DNA from: Mesorhizobium sp.
GTDB lineage: Bacteria; Pseudomonadota; Alphaproteobacteria; Rhizobiales; Rhizobiaceae
Assembly: GCF_024710845.1 (NCBI RefSeq)
Contig: NZ_JANJTZ010000051.1
Location: 124,001-188,000, forward strand
DNA length: 64,000 bases
Direction of reading: 5' to 3'
The position numbers and the translations under genes are program-made. Below the pieces are notes generated by a model, which saw nothing but the letters and a program-made list of their open reading frames with translations, ran no database searches and was not told where the DNA came from. Each line of letters opens with the position of its first letter. Position 1 is the stretch's first letter. Below are positions 17,375 to 26,237 of the stretch, one piece after another.

Positions 17375-18880
17375 TCAGTCCACCTCCTGCAGACCCTCTT
17401 CCCGGACCTTGCGGAAATGGGGCGACAGGATCGACATCAGCAGCAGCGCGGTGACGACGAGGATGCCCAGGCTGACCGGGCTGGTGAAGAACACGGTCGC
17501 GTCGCCGTGCGAGATCAGGAGCGTGCGGCGCAGGTATTCCTCGGCCATCGGCCCGAGGATCAGCGCGAGGATGAGCGGCGCCGGTTCGGCGCCGACCTTG
17601 CGGAAAAAGAAGCCGAGCAGCCCGAACAGCGCCATCAGGTAGACGTCGAAGACGTTATTGTTGATCGAATAGACGCCGATGGCGGTGAACACGCAGATCA
17701 TGGGGAAAAGATAGCGATAGGGCACGGAGATCAGCTTGGCCCACATGCCGACCAGCGGCAGGTTGAGCAGCAGCAGCAGCAGGTTGCCGATCCACATCGA
17801 TACGACCAGCCCCCAGAACAGCGCTGGCTGCTGGGTCAGCATCTCGGGGCCGGGCTGAACGCCCTGGACGACGAGCGCGCCGATCATCAGCGCCATCGTG
17901 GCCGTGCCGGGCAGACCGAGCGTCAGCATCGGGATGAAGCAGGTCTGCGCCGCGGCATTGTTGGCGGCTTCGGGCGCCGCCACGCCCTCGATCGCGCCCT
18001 TGCCGAAATCTTCTGGCCGGCGCGAGATCTTCTTCTCCAGCGCATAGGCCGAGAACGACGCGAGGAGAACGCCGGCACCGGGTAATATGCCCAGCACCAC
18101 GCCGACGCCGGTACCGCGCAGGATCGGCGCCGTCATCCGCCGCCAGTCCTCCCGGGTCGGGTAGAGCCGGCTCACCGGCGCCACGCTGGCGGCGCGGGCA
18201 TGCTCGTTCTGCAGGTTGGCGAGCACGTCGCCCAGGCCGAAAACGCCGGTCGCGATCACCACGAAGTCCAGGCCGTCGAGCAGATTCGCCGATCCGAACG
18301 TATAGCGGGCGAAGCCCGAATTGACGTCGGTGCCGACCATCCCGAAGGTCATGCCGAGAAGCGCCATGCCGAACGCCGTCAGCAGCGACCCGCTGGTGAG
18401 CACCATCGATGTCACGAGGCCGAGGACGATGAGCGAGAAATACTCGGCCGGCCCGAAGGTGAGCGCGAGCCCCGCCAGCAGGGGAGCCGCGACCGCGATG
18501 AACACCGTGCCGACGGTGCCGGCAAAGAAGCTGCCGATCGCAGCCGCCGCCAGCGCGCGCCCCGCCTTTCCCTGCTTGGCCATTTCGTGGCCGTCCAGCG
18601 TGGTGACCACCGACGAGGCTTCGCCTGGCAGGTTCATCAGGATCGCGGTGGTGGACCCGCCATATTGCGAGCCGTAGAAGATGCCGGCCAGCATGATCAG
18701 CGCCGTGTCGACCGGCAGGCCGAAGGTGAACGGCAGAAGCATCGAGATCGTCGCGATCGGGCCGAGACCCGGCAGAACGCCCACCGCCGTGCCGAGGAAC
18801 ACGCCGAAGAAGCAATAGGAGAAGTTCGATAGCGTGGTGGCCGTCGAGAACCCCAGCATCAATCCGTTGAAGATGTCCAT
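17375..18880 (-). CDS. tctA: Tripartite tricarboxylate transporter large permease TctA
   Basis: 501 residues from ATG 18878-18880, the normal TctA length. It starts with [19 protein letters not shown] and carries the conserved [17 protein letters not shown] (about 40-56) and the second, inverted half with [21 protein letters not shown] around residue 275. About 12 membrane helices are evident. It is the ion-driven channel for the carboxylate delivered by TctC. It starts 25 bases after tctB. Confidence 0.93.
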   Translation of the reverse strand: MDIFNGLMLGFSTATTLSNFSYCFFGVFLGTAVGVLPGLGPIATISMLLPFTFGLPVDTALIMLAGIFYGSQYGGSTTAILMNLPGEASSVVTTLDGHEMAKQGKAGRALAAAAIGSFFAGTVGTVFIAVAAPLLAGLALTFGPAEYFSLIVLGLVTSMVLTSGSLLTAFGMALLGMTFGMVGTDVNSGFARYTFGSANLLDGLDFVVIATGVFGLGDVLANLQNEHARAASVAPVSRLYPTREDWRRMTAPILRGTGVGVVLGILPGAGVLLASFSAYALEKKISRRPEDFGKGAIEGVAAPEAANNAAAQTCFIPMLTLGLPGTATMALMIGALVVQGVQPGPEMLTQQPALFWGLVVSMWIGNLLLLLLNLPLVGMWAKLISVPYRYLFPMICVFTAIGVYSINNNVFDVYLMALFGLLGFFFRKVGAEPAPLILALILGPMAEEYLRRTLLISHGDATVFFTSPVSLGILVVTALLLMSILSPHFRKVREEGLQEVD

Positions 18881-18905
18881 CAGCGCCCTCCCGGCGTTGC
18901 TCGGT

Positions 18906-19364
18906 TCAGCCTGAGAACGGCAGCCAGCTGCCGGCGAGCGGTATGGGCAGGCCCAGCACCTTGACGAAGAGAAGCGCGCAGATCGCCGAGAACGCGGCGG
19001 CGCCGGCGGCCGCCCTCCAACTGATATCAAGCTTGACGCTGGCCGCCGCCGTGCCGACGACGAGCAGTAACACTGCCAGCGGCAGACCGAGCCGGTCGAT
19101 CGTCAGGCCGAAGACGACGACCATCAGCGGCACGATGATGACCGGGCGCCAGGTGATGGCCTCCACCAACGGCGAGCCGGCACGGCGGGCGCGCGACAGC
19201 GCAGCGATTCCCGTCAGCGTCAGCAACACCGAGATGATCACGGGGAAGAATCCCGGCCCCATGCGGCTGGGCGTGCCGATCGGATAGGTGAGGGCGATCA
19301 CGCCGGCGACGATGCCGATCGCCGTGAAGAAGACCCCGAGCGCGACGTCCTGGGTGGCTTTCAT
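18906..19364 (-). CDS. tctB: Tripartite tricarboxylate transporter small subunit TctB
   Basis: A 152-residue membrane protein from ATG 19362-19364 (GAGAGGA upstream). It has four hydrophobic segments: ALGVFFTAIGIVAGVIA, FFPVIISVLLTLTGIAAL, the pair in VIIVPLMVVVFGLTIDRLGLPLAVLLLVVGTAAA (read in parts), and a final AAFSAICALLFVKVLGLPIPL. The GPGFFPVIISVLL motif is diagnostic of TctB. It lies directly upstream of tctA. Confidence 0.87.
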   Translation of the reverse strand: MKATQDVALGVFFTAIGIVAGVIALTYPIGTPSRMGPGFFPVIISVLLTLTGIAALSRARRAGSPLVEAITWRPVIIVPLMVVVFGLTIDRLGLPLAVLLLVVGTAAASVKLDISWRAAAGAAAFSAICALLFVKVLGLPIPLAGSWLPFSG

Positions 19365-19550
19365 CCGATCCTCTCCCTTGCTGGCAAACAATATCGCATG
19401 ATCGGAGACAGGAGCCGGGTGCGGGCTCCGAGGCAAGTCGTTGTCATCGGTCGTCTCCTCCTGCTGCCCGTCCGCGGCTCGACGAAACCGGCGGCATATG
19501 CCGGCGCGGGCCGGCTCCTCGATCGGCTCGCAGCCCCGTCGGCACTTCCC

Positions 19551-20312
19551 CTAGAGGTGGCGTCCCTCGTCGACCGGAACGACGATGCCTGTCGAACTGG
19601 TCAGGCTGACGATACACGCCACCACCGCGCGCGCGACATCGTCCGGAACGGTAACCCGGCGAAGGGGGAATTTCTCTGCCGTCCGTTCAAGCTGTTCGCG
19701 TGTGCGGTTGGGCACGAAGTCGGTATCGACGCCAGCCGGCGAGACGGAAAAGACCCGAACCTTGGGCGCCAGTACCTTGGCAAGCGCGATCGTCAGCGAG
19801 TCCAGCCCACCCTTGGCTGCGAGATAGGCGAGGCTGCTTCCGACGCCGGTTCGCGCCGCGATGGAGGACACGTTGACGATGGCCGCGTTTTCGCCACGCT
19901 CCAGCAGCGGGCGCATGGTTCGGGTCACGGCGAAAGGACCGCGCAGGTTGAGCAGGACCGCGCGGTCGAAGATCTCGTCGGTCAGAGCGTCGAGATCGTT
20001 GGCCGGAACCGGCGTCGTCGCGCCGCCCGAATTCACCAGCGCGTCCAGATAGCCGAAGCGCTCTTCGAGTGCAGCCCTTGCCGCTTCGATCGACGTGGGG
20101 TCTTCGATGGCGATGCGAATGGCGCAGTGGCCCTGTCCGTGCAGTCCGGAGACGACGTCCTCGGCGGCGTCGCTGCGGCTGTTGTAGCCGACCGCCACAC
20201 GCGATCCCAGTTCCGCCAGACGGGCGACGACGGCGCGGCCGATGCCGCCGCTTCCGCCGGTCACCAGAACCGTGCGCGGCGCGGCGAGCGCGGGCACTTC
20301 GATCATTGCCAT
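19551..20312 (-). CDS. Short-chain dehydrogenase/reductase (SDR) family oxidoreductase
   Basis: 253 residues from ATG 20310-20312 with GGAGGAAGG upstream. It is a classical SDR: TGGSGGIG cofactor loop (about 18-25), a NSGG motif in place of NNAG, VNVSSIAA with the catalytic Ser (about residue 147), YLAAKGG with the catalytic Tyr and Lys, and a SPAGVDTDF segment after the active site. FabG-like in form. In this operon it probably oxidises or reduces a hydroxy- or keto-acid intermediate. The substrate is unknown. Confidence 0.88.
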   Translation of the reverse strand: MAMIEVPALAAPRTVLVTGGSGGIGRAVVARLAELGSRVAVGYNSRSDAAEDVVSGLHGQGHCAIRIAIEDPTSIEAARAALEERFGYLDALVNSGGATTPVPANDLDALTDEIFDRAVLLNLRGPFAVTRTMRPLLERGENAAIVNVSSIAARTGVGSSLAYLAAKGGLDSLTIALAKVLAPKVRVFSVSPAGVDTDFVPNRTREQLERTAEKFPLRRVTVPDDVARAVVACIVSLTSSTGIVVPVDEGRHL

Positions 20313-20406
20313 TGATTGCTTCCTTCCTCCCGGCGCCTCGCCGGTCTGCCCGGTGTTCGTGACACCCCGCGCCGGCGGCGCACCTTTCCCTGCATCTGTC
20401 CCGGCG

Positions 20407-21180
20407 TCAGCCGGCATAGTCCCTGATCACCGCCGCGGCGGCGGAACGGATAAAGCCGTGATCGCTGGAAAAGGCCAGAGCCGTCGCCCCAAGTCCCGTT
20501 GCAAACTCGAAGTCGGATCGTCCGGTGGGCAGCATCATCAGCGGAACGTCTGCCTCCCGTGCCGCTGCGGCGACGCGCCGGCTGATCTCGGCCACCTTCG
20601 CGCCTGCGTCCGGATCGTCGCCGAAGGATGCCGTGAGATCGCCGCGCCCGATGAACAGGGCGTCGATGCCCTCGACCCGGGCGATATCGCCGGCGAGGTC
20701 GACCGCCTGCTGATCCTCGATCATCGCGATCACCGCTACCTGCGAATCCTGCGCCGCCATGTGGGCGACCGCCCCCACGCTGCCCCAATGGCCGGCGCGG
20801 GTCAGCCCTGCAAAGCCGCGGCTGCCGCCCTTGTAGCGCGCGCTCCGGGCGATCGCTTGTGCCTTCTCCACCGAGGTCACGTGCGGAACCATGATGCCCA
20901 TGGCGCCGCAATCCAGCGCGCCCAGAACGAAGGATTCGGTGAACTCCGGAATCCGCACGATCGGCGCGATGTTGGCGGCGCGCGCGGCGAAGATCATCAG
21001 GTCGGTGATGCTGCGGTCGAGCGCCGCGTGCTCCTGGTCGATGATGACGAAATCGTAGCCGATCGGCCCGAGGATCTCGATGACCTGCGTCGTGGGCAGC
21101 TTGAGGAACGTCCCAAAGAGCCGGGTGCGGGCCAGCAGTCTTTCTCGGAATGTCGCAAAGGGGGGACGGATATCGGGCAT
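20407..21180 (-). CDS. HpcH/HpaI aldolase (citrate lyase beta-like) family protein
   Basis: 257 residues from ATG 21178-21180. It has a class II pyruvate aldolase barrel: GTFLKLPTTQVIEILGPIGYDFVIIDQEH, read as GYDFVIIDQEHAALD (about 37-51), VRIPEF, MGIMVPHV, MIEDQQAV with a metal-binding Glu (about residue 146) and GRGDLTASFG. The family cleaves 4-hydroxy-2-keto acids to pyruvate and an aldehyde. It is the first gene of the minus-strand operon that runs to the GST gene and is divergent from the BKACE gene. Confidence 0.88.
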   Translation of the reverse strand: MPDIRPPFATFRERLLARTRLFGTFLKLPTTQVIEILGPIGYDFVIIDQEHAALDRSITDLMIFAARAANIAPIVRIPEFTESFVLGALDCGAMGIMVPHVTSVEKAQAIARSARYKGGSRGFAGLTRAGHWGSVGAVAHMAAQDSQVAVIAMIEDQQAVDLAGDIARVEGIDALFIGRGDLTASFGDDPDAGAKVAEISRRVAAAAREADVPLMMLPTGRSDFEFATGLGATALAFSSDHGFIRSAAAAVIRDYAG

Positions 21181-21247
21181 GGCGTTTCCAACTGGTCTTC
21201 CCCTTCTACCGATACGGACCCGCCCGATGGTCCGCGAATAGACTCTA

Positions 21248-21262
21248 TTTCGCAGGCCGGAA
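21248..21262. promoter_or_regulatory. Probable IclR operator in the HpaI / BKACE divergent promoter
   Basis: TTTCG-CAGGC-CGGAA matches the TTYCG-N5-CGGAA pattern seen upstream of tctC and iclR. A degenerate second copy, TTTCC-CCCGG-CGAAA, follows at 21275-21289. The 207-base divergent region between the two operons has no other obvious element. Confidence 0.5.
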
Positions 21263-21387
21263 CGGACTCGACCGTTTCCCCCGGCGAAACGCCCGCGCAT
21301 CGGCGTTGCCCTCGCTGCGAACGGAATGCGAGCAACAGCCCCACGCACTCGCTCGTCAGCACTCACTTTTCAAGGGAGCCCGCCGCC

Positions 21388-22281
21388 TTGGCCGATCCGA
21401 CCATCATCAGTTGCGCCGTCACCGGCAACATCACGACGCTCCAGCAGACGCCTCATCTGCCGGTCACGCCGGAGCAGATCGCGCAGTCGTGCATCGAGGC
21501 GGCACGGGCGGGCGCGGCGATCGTCCACATCCATGTGCGCCATCCGGACGGGCGGCCGAGCATGGATCTCGCGCACTACCGCGAGGTGGTGGAGCGCCTG
21601 CGCGCGGCGGAAGAGGATGTGGTGATCAACCTGACGACCGGCCCCGGCCAGCGCTTCGTTCCGAGCGAGGCCGACCCGAGCGTGGCAGCACCGGGGACGA
21701 CGTTGATGCGTCCCGAGCCCCGGGTGGCCCATGTCCAGGCGTTGCGACCCGAACTGTGCAGCCTCGATCTCAACACGATGTATTCGGGCTCCTCGGTCGT
21801 CATCAACACGCCGGCCAACCTCGCGATCATGGCCGATCTGATCGCCGAGGCGGGCGTGAAGCCGGAGCTGGAAGTGTTCGACTCGGGCGACATCCAACTC
21901 GGCAATCACTTCATCGAGCAGGGCCGGCTCGCCGCATCGACGCTGTTCCAGATCGTGCTCGGCGTCCGTTACGGCGCAATCGCGACGCCCGAAACGCTGA
22001 TGTACATGAAGTCGCTTCTGCCGCCGAGCGCTCCGTGGAGCGCGTTTGGTGTCGGCCGTTGGGAATTCCCGATGCTGGCCCAGAGCTGGCTGCTCGGCGG
22101 TCACGTGCGCGTCGGCCTGGAGGACAACATCTATCTCGAGAAGGGCGTGCTCGCCGAAAGCAACGCCGCCCTCGTCGCCAAGGCGGCCCGCATCGTCCGC
22201 GACCTCGGCGGCGAAATCGCTACGCCGGATGAAGCACGCGCGATCCTCGGCCTCAGGAAGCAGGCGCCCTTGCCCGCCTGA
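21388..22281 (+). CDS. 3-keto-5-aminohexanoate cleavage-type enzyme (BKACE, DUF849)
   Basis: 297 residues from TTG 21388-21390, with AAGGGAG at good spacing; the frame is open much further upstream but only as antisense of the HpaI gene. BKACE proteins use Zn to condense a beta-keto acid with acetyl-CoA. The Zn ligands appear as HIHVRHPDGRPS (His-x-His, about residues 46-57), with the remaining ligand in VFDSGD. It starts the plus-strand operon with the bicupin gene. The keto acid used here is not known. Confidence 0.88.
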   Translation: MADPTIISCAVTGNITTLQQTPHLPVTPEQIAQSCIEAARAGAAIVHIHVRHPDGRPSMDLAHYREVVERLRAAEEDVVINLTTGPGQRFVPSEADPSVAAPGTTLMRPEPRVAHVQALRPELCSLDLNTMYSGSSVVINTPANLAIMADLIAEAGVKPELEVFDSGDIQLGNHFIEQGRLAASTLFQIVLGVRYGAIATPETLMYMKSLLPPSAPWSAFGVGRWEFPMLAQSWLLGGHVRVGLEDNIYLEKGVLAESNAALVAKAARIVRDLGGEIATPDEARAILGLRKQAPLPA

Positions 22282-22318
22282 GCGCTGAACCCGAACAGAT
22301 ATCAGAAGGAGGCAGACC

Positions 22319-23230
22319 ATGTACGACCAGAGCGATCCGCGATCCACACTGGCAGGCAGTCCGAAACCGGCGCCCGCGCGAATGCACGAGAGCTTCTTCG
22401 GATCCGAACTCGCGCTGTTCTACGAGACGGCGCCGCAGCAGGACGACGCGAACGGCAGGACCTGGATCAGCCGCGGCCAGAACTTCGTGATCGCCTACAG
22501 CGAGGCGCAGGAGGGCGGCGTTTTCGCCCGCGCGGACCAGCCGGACGAGTATGCGATCATCGTGCCGGACGCGGAGACCCGCATGGAGATCACAACCACC
22601 GAAGGCTCGACCGTCGTGCCGGGCTACTCGGTTGCCTTCGTGCCGCCAGGGAAAAGCACGATCCGGATGCTGACGCCTGGCACGTTGGTCAGGCTATTCA
22701 CGCCGAAGTCAAAGGATATGGCCGACGCGGCTTCCAATGCGGAGGCCTTCCGCGGCACGCATCCGAACGTGCCGCCGTTCCAGCCCTGGCCCGAGCCTCC
22801 CGGCGGGTTGAAGCTGAAATGGTACACGCTCGACGTGCCGGAGGATCCGTCCCGCTTCGGGCGCATCTACCGGTGCACGACGTTCATGATCAACTATCTG
22901 ACGCCCCGGGTCGGACCCCGCGCGCGCGACAAGGTTTCGCCGCACCACCACGACGATTTCGAGCAGTGCTCGTTGGCGTTGACCGGCACCTTCACGCATC
23001 ATTTGCGCTGGCCGTGGACGACCAACATGAACGTCTGGCGAGAGGACGAGCATCTGTTCTGCGAGTCGCCCTCGATCTGCGTCATCCCGCCACCCTCGAT
23101 CCACACGACGACCGCGGAGGGCGAGGGCGTCAACCAGCTGGTCGACATCTTCGCCCCGCCGCGCATGGATTTCTCGATGAAGCCCGGCTGGGTGCTGAAC
23201 GAGGCGGACTATCCGATGCCCGGGACCTGA
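22319..23230 (+). CDS. Bicupin-like protein of unknown function
   Basis: 303 residues, ATG 22319 with GAAGGAGG upstream. I do not recognise a named family. The C-terminal half holds a cupin-type metal motif, SPHHHDDFEQCSLALTG (about residues 203-219), and a second His pair near PPPSIHTTT. The N-terminal half has a cupin-like strand pattern without an obvious metal site (VPGYSVAFVPPGKST). No signal peptide. It is co-transcribed with BKACE 37 bases upstream, so it probably acts in the same pathway, as isomerase, dioxygenase or decarboxylase. Confidence 0.6.
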   Translation: MYDQSDPRSTLAGSPKPAPARMHESFFGSELALFYETAPQQDDANGRTWISRGQNFVIAYSEAQEGGVFARADQPDEYAIIVPDAETRMEITTTEGSTVVPGYSVAFVPPGKSTIRMLTPGTLVRLFTPKSKDMADAASNAEAFRGTHPNVPPFQPWPEPPGGLKLKWYTLDVPEDPSRFGRIYRCTTFMINYLTPRVGPRARDKVSPHHHDDFEQCSLALTGTFTHHLRWPWTTNMNVWREDEHLFCESPSICVIPPPSIHTTTAEGEGVNQLVDIFAPPRMDFSMKPGWVLNEADYPMPGT

Positions 23231-23245
23231 ACCCGGCGAGGCGAC

Positions 23246-23271
23246 GGATGGGCAGCGCAAGCTGCCCATCC
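23246..23271. terminator. Hairpin between convergent bicupin and MDR genes
   Basis: GGATGGGCAGC (23246-23256) pairs perfectly with GCTGCCCATCC (23261-23271) around a GCAA tetraloop, an 11-base stem. It is centred in the 55-base gap between two convergent genes. It lacks a T-run on either strand, so it may act as a bidirectional but inefficient or Rho-assisted terminator. Confidence 0.6.
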
Positions 23272-23285
23272 GGAATGCTGCCGCG

Positions 23286-24302
23286 TCAGGCTCGAGGGTG
23301 CGGAACGCCCGCGCCGAGTCCGGCATCCACGACCAGCACGACCTTGCCGATCTGCCGGTTGTCATCGAGGATCGCGTGGGCCGCCTGCACCTGTTCGAAG
23401 GGAAGGGCGGCGAATATGCGGGTCGCAATGCGCCCGTCCTCCAGCAAAGGCCAGACGCGCTCGACCAGTTCGCGCGCGAGCCGGCCCTTGTAGTCGGACG
23501 GCCGCGGCCTCAGCGTCGAGCCGGTGATCGTCAGCCGCCGGCGGACGATCTGGCGCATGTTGACCTCGGCGAACTCGCCCTGGTGGCTGGCGATGAAGAC
23601 CAGCCTGCCGTCCTCGTTGAGCAGATCGAGCTGGCGCTGGGTGGCGGGGCCTGCCTGCCCGTCGAGGATGATGTCGACGCCCGACGCCGACAAGTGGCCG
23701 CGGATCCGGATGTCCCAGTCGCCCCTGTAGTCGAATGCGGCTTCGGCGCCAGCGTCGCGGCACACCGCGCGCTTCTCCTCGCTGCCGGCTGTTGCCAGGA
23801 CGCGCGCGCCGAACAGCTGTCGCGCGATCTGGATGGCCGCCATGCCGACGCCGCTGGTGCCGCCATGGACCAGCAGCGTCTCGCCGGGCCTCAGTCCGGC
23901 CAGCCAGACGATGTTGTTCCAGGCCGTGAAGAGAACTTCCGGAAGAGATGCCGCCTCGGCGAAACTCAACCCTCGCGGAACGGGCATGCATTGCACCGCC
24001 GGCACGATGCAGTAGTCCGCATAGCCGCCGCCATTTGCCAGCGCGCAGACGGCGGCGCCGACCGCAAGGTCTTGGACGCCCGGGCCCGCCGCATGGACGA
24101 TCCCGGCCACGTCGAGCCCGGGGATGTCGGTGGCGCCCGGCGGCGGGGGATAGAGGCCACGCCGCTGCTGGATGTCGGGGCGGTTGACGCCGGCGGCCGC
24201 CACGCGGATCAGAACCTCGCCTTCGCCGGGCGTCGGCACGTCGCGCTCGACGATGCGCAGAACCTCCGGGCCTCCCGGCCGTGCGATTTCGATGACCCGC
24301 AC
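23286..24302 (-). CDS. NAD(P)H-quinone oxidoreductase, PIG3/QOR-type MDR protein
   Basis: 338 residues. It is a zinc-free medium-chain reductase: GEVLIRVAAAGVNRPDIQQRRGLYPPP near residue 29 (read as AAAGVNRPDIQQR), GLDVAG, LLVHGGTSGVGMAAIQIA with the NADPH loop (about 145-162) and a YRGDW-containing substrate region. The VNRPD motif is typical of the PIG3/TP53I3 subgroup, which reduces quinones. It follows the DUF6282 gene by 6 bases on the same strand. Confidence 0.88.
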   Translation of the reverse strand: MRVIEIARPGGPEVLRIVERDVPTPGEGEVLIRVAAAGVNRPDIQQRRGLYPPPPGATDIPGLDVAGIVHAAGPGVQDLAVGAAVCALANGGGYADYCIVPAVQCMPVPRGLSFAEAASLPEVLFTAWNNIVWLAGLRPGETLLVHGGTSGVGMAAIQIARQLFGARVLATAGSEEKRAVCRDAGAEAAFDYRGDWDIRIRGHLSASGVDIILDGQAGPATQRQLDLLNEDGRLVFIASHQGEFAEVNMRQIVRRRLTITGSTLRPRPSDYKGRLARELVERVWPLLEDGRIATRIFAALPFEQVQAAHAILDDNRQIGKVVLVVDAGLGAGVPHPRA

Positions 24303-24308
24303 GGCGGC

Positions 24309-25256
24309 TCAGCCGCCGAGGCCGACCAGCCTGGCCGGGTTGGTGGCCACCATGGTGCGCACGTCATCGTCGCTGAACCCCAGCGCCAGGCACAGCTTGA
24401 TCGCCTGGCGCATGCCCTCGACCGGCGTCGGATTGTCGACCTGGCCGAGGTCGGAGCCGATGGACGAGTGCTCGACGCCTGCGGCCTCGATATGTTCTTT
24501 CAGCTCCTGCGGCGAATAGGTGTTGAAGCGGGAGTCGATGTAGAGGCCGGCCGACTGCTCCACCACCGCCCCGAGGCGGGCGAGGTCGCGGATGTCGTCA
24601 TAGCTGAAATGCAGCCCGTACATCGGGTGGTTGATCAGCAGCCGCTTGACGCCGCGCGCGCGGGCTTCGTCGAACAGCTTCCAGATCTCCCAGACATGGA
24701 GATGGCCGGACGACAGGATCGCGTCGAATTCGGCGATCGAGTCGAGGATCTGCTTGACCTCGTCGAGCACGTTGCCCAGCGAATCGAGCGGGCTGAGCAG
24801 GGGCGAGGGCTTCAGCTGGACGTTGGAGGCGAGCCGCGTCTTGCGATGCGCGCTGCGCACATGGTTGGCCGCCTGCGCCGTCGGCATCCAGATCAGCTTG
24901 GCGCCCATCTTCAGCTGCGCGTCAACGACGTAGGGATCGAGCCCGCCAGTCGAGTTGTTGAGAACCAGTCCGCTGAACATGGCAAAGTCCGGCCGGGCGA
25001 GAACACGGTCGAGCAGGGGGATGAACGGCGCCACCGAATAGTGGTGATCCTTGAAGAGAACGCCCCGCATGCCGGCGTCTGCGGCCTCCTGCGCGGCCTG
25101 CAGATGGTCGACCTGGCGCGGCATGGTCGACGGGCCGGAATGAACGTGAAGGTCGAGCGCGCCTTTCAGCAGTCGATTGGCTCGCTCATCGCCGATCGTC
25201 GCGACCAGCGTCCTGGCCTCCTCGCGATTGCGTTTCGCCTGATCATCCGCAGCCAT
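24309..25256 (-). CDS. DUF6282 metal-dependent hydrolase-like protein
   Basis: 315 residues from ATG 25254-25256, preferred because AAAAGG lies nine bases upstream; an ATG at 25265 is possible. It is an amidohydrolase-type TIM barrel: GALDLHVHSGPST (His-x-His, about residues 32-44), FKDHH (about 70), SGHLHVWE (about 184) and GSDLGQ near the C-terminus are the expected metal-site motifs in order. The family has no established reaction. Hydrolysis or decarboxylation of a ring-fission or carboxylate intermediate is plausible from the context. Confidence 0.75.
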   Translation of the reverse strand: MAADDQAKRNREEARTLVATIGDERANRLLKGALDLHVHSGPSTMPRQVDHLQAAQEAADAGMRGVLFKDHHYSVAPFIPLLDRVLARPDFAMFSGLVLNNSTGGLDPYVVDAQLKMGAKLIWMPTAQAANHVRSAHRKTRLASNVQLKPSPLLSPLDSLGNVLDEVKQILDSIAEFDAILSSGHLHVWEIWKLFDEARARGVKRLLINHPMYGLHFSYDDIRDLARLGAVVEQSAGLYIDSRFNTYSPQELKEHIEAAGVEHSSIGSDLGQVDNPTPVEGMRQAIKLCLALGFSDDDVRTMVATNPARLVGLGG

Positions 25257-25330
25257 GCCGTTCATCCTTTTCTCTGCTGCGAAGGGCATAATGATTGACG
25301 GTCCACTGCCTCAACCGGTAGTCCCTGCCG

Positions 25331-25345
25331 TTCCGTAGGACGGAA
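25331..25345. promoter_or_regulatory. Probable IclR operator in the iclR / DUF6282 divergent promoter
   Basis: TTCCGT-AGG-ACGGAA is a perfect 15-base palindrome, the most symmetrical of three TTYCG-N5-CGGAA sites. It lies 23 bases upstream of the GTG start of iclR and 75 bases upstream of the divergent DUF6282 gene, where it could serve autoregulation and control of that operon. Confidence 0.6.
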
Positions 25346-25368
25346 TGGATCAGTCGGGAGGAGAGACC

Positions 25369-26175
25369 GTGGGCATCCGGGCCATCGAACGCGCCATGAA
25401 CGTGCTGCAGGAGCTGAACCTTCAGCCGATCAACACGATCGCGCAGCTGCACGCGCGCACGAAGCTCCCGAAACCGACGCTGGTGCGCATCCTCAAGACG
25501 CTGGAGGATGCGGGCTATGTCGAAAATGACGTGAGGGAGGGAGGCTACAGGGTCAGCGCACTGGTCACTTCGCTCAGTTCCGGCTTCCACAAGGGACCGC
25601 TGGTGGTCGAAGCCGGCCGCGCCTGGGCGGTCGCCATCACGCGCAAGCACAAGTGGCCGACGGCCATCGCCCTTCCCGACTATGACGGCGTCATCATTCG
25701 CTTCAGCACGGTGCCCGACAGTCCGGTGTCGCCTTTCCACAGCACCGTCAACCGGCGCCTGAACCTGCTCACCCGCGGCATGGGACTGGCTTACTTCGCC
25801 TTCCTCGAAGGTGAAGAAGCCGAACTCATCACGGATGTGCTCAGGCGGTCCGACGATCCCGAGAATGCGCTCAGCCATCATCCCGCGGAACTCGCGCGCC
25901 TGGTGCGAAAGATACGCGCCAACGGCTATGCCACGCGATCCTCGCTGGTGGAGCCGCGCAACTCCAACACGATCGCAGTGCCGATCGTCAGCAAGTCGAA
26001 CAAGGTGCTGGCAAGCCTCGGCCTGACCTATTTCACCTCGGCCTTCTCTTCCGAACAGGAGGCCTGCGCCCGCTATGCGCCGGTCCTGCAATCGGCGGCT
26101 TCGGCAATCGCGGACGACCTCGAACGACTGTCCCGCAGCATATCGATCGAGGCGGACAATCCGGCGGCTGTCTAG
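25369..26175 (+). CDS. IclR-family transcriptional regulator
   Basis: 268 residues from GTG 25369-25371, chosen because GGGAGGAGAG sits three bases upstream; an ATG at 25345 would overlap the palindrome and has no ribosome site. Winged HTH at about residues 5-55 (IRAIERAMNVLQ, TIAQLHARTKLPKPTLVRILKTLEDAGYV read in parts), then the IclR ligand domain with RGMGLAYFAFL and a C-terminal VPIVSKSNKVLASLGLTYF strand pair. It resembles MhpR/PcaR-type regulators of aromatic catabolism. Palindromes at three promoters of the island suggest its regulon. Confidence 0.88.
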   Translation: MGIRAIERAMNVLQELNLQPINTIAQLHARTKLPKPTLVRILKTLEDAGYVENDVREGGYRVSALVTSLSSGFHKGPLVVEAGRAWAVAITRKHKWPTAIALPDYDGVIIRFSTVPDSPVSPFHSTVNRRLNLLTRGMGLAYFAFLEGEEAELITDVLRRSDDPENALSHHPAELARLVRKIRANGYATRSSLVEPRNSNTIAVPIVSKSNKVLASLGLTYFTSAFSSEQEACARYAPVLQSAASAIADDLERLSRSISIEADNPAAV

Positions 26176-26237
26176 GCTCAATCAGACTGGTCGAGACGAG
26201 CCGATGCGGTGCCTTTTCCGGCGGATTGAGATCCCGT

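Noticed and set aside
20242-21387. N-terminal extension of the BKACE frame back to 20242
   Set aside because: The extension is the antisense of the HpaI-type aldolase gene. The TTG at 21388 has a ribosome site and begins the conserved BKACE sequence.
26177-26230. Inverted repeat CTCAATC ... GATTGAG after iclR as a terminator
   Set aside because: The 7-base arms are 40 bases apart and no T-run follows, so a chance match is likely.
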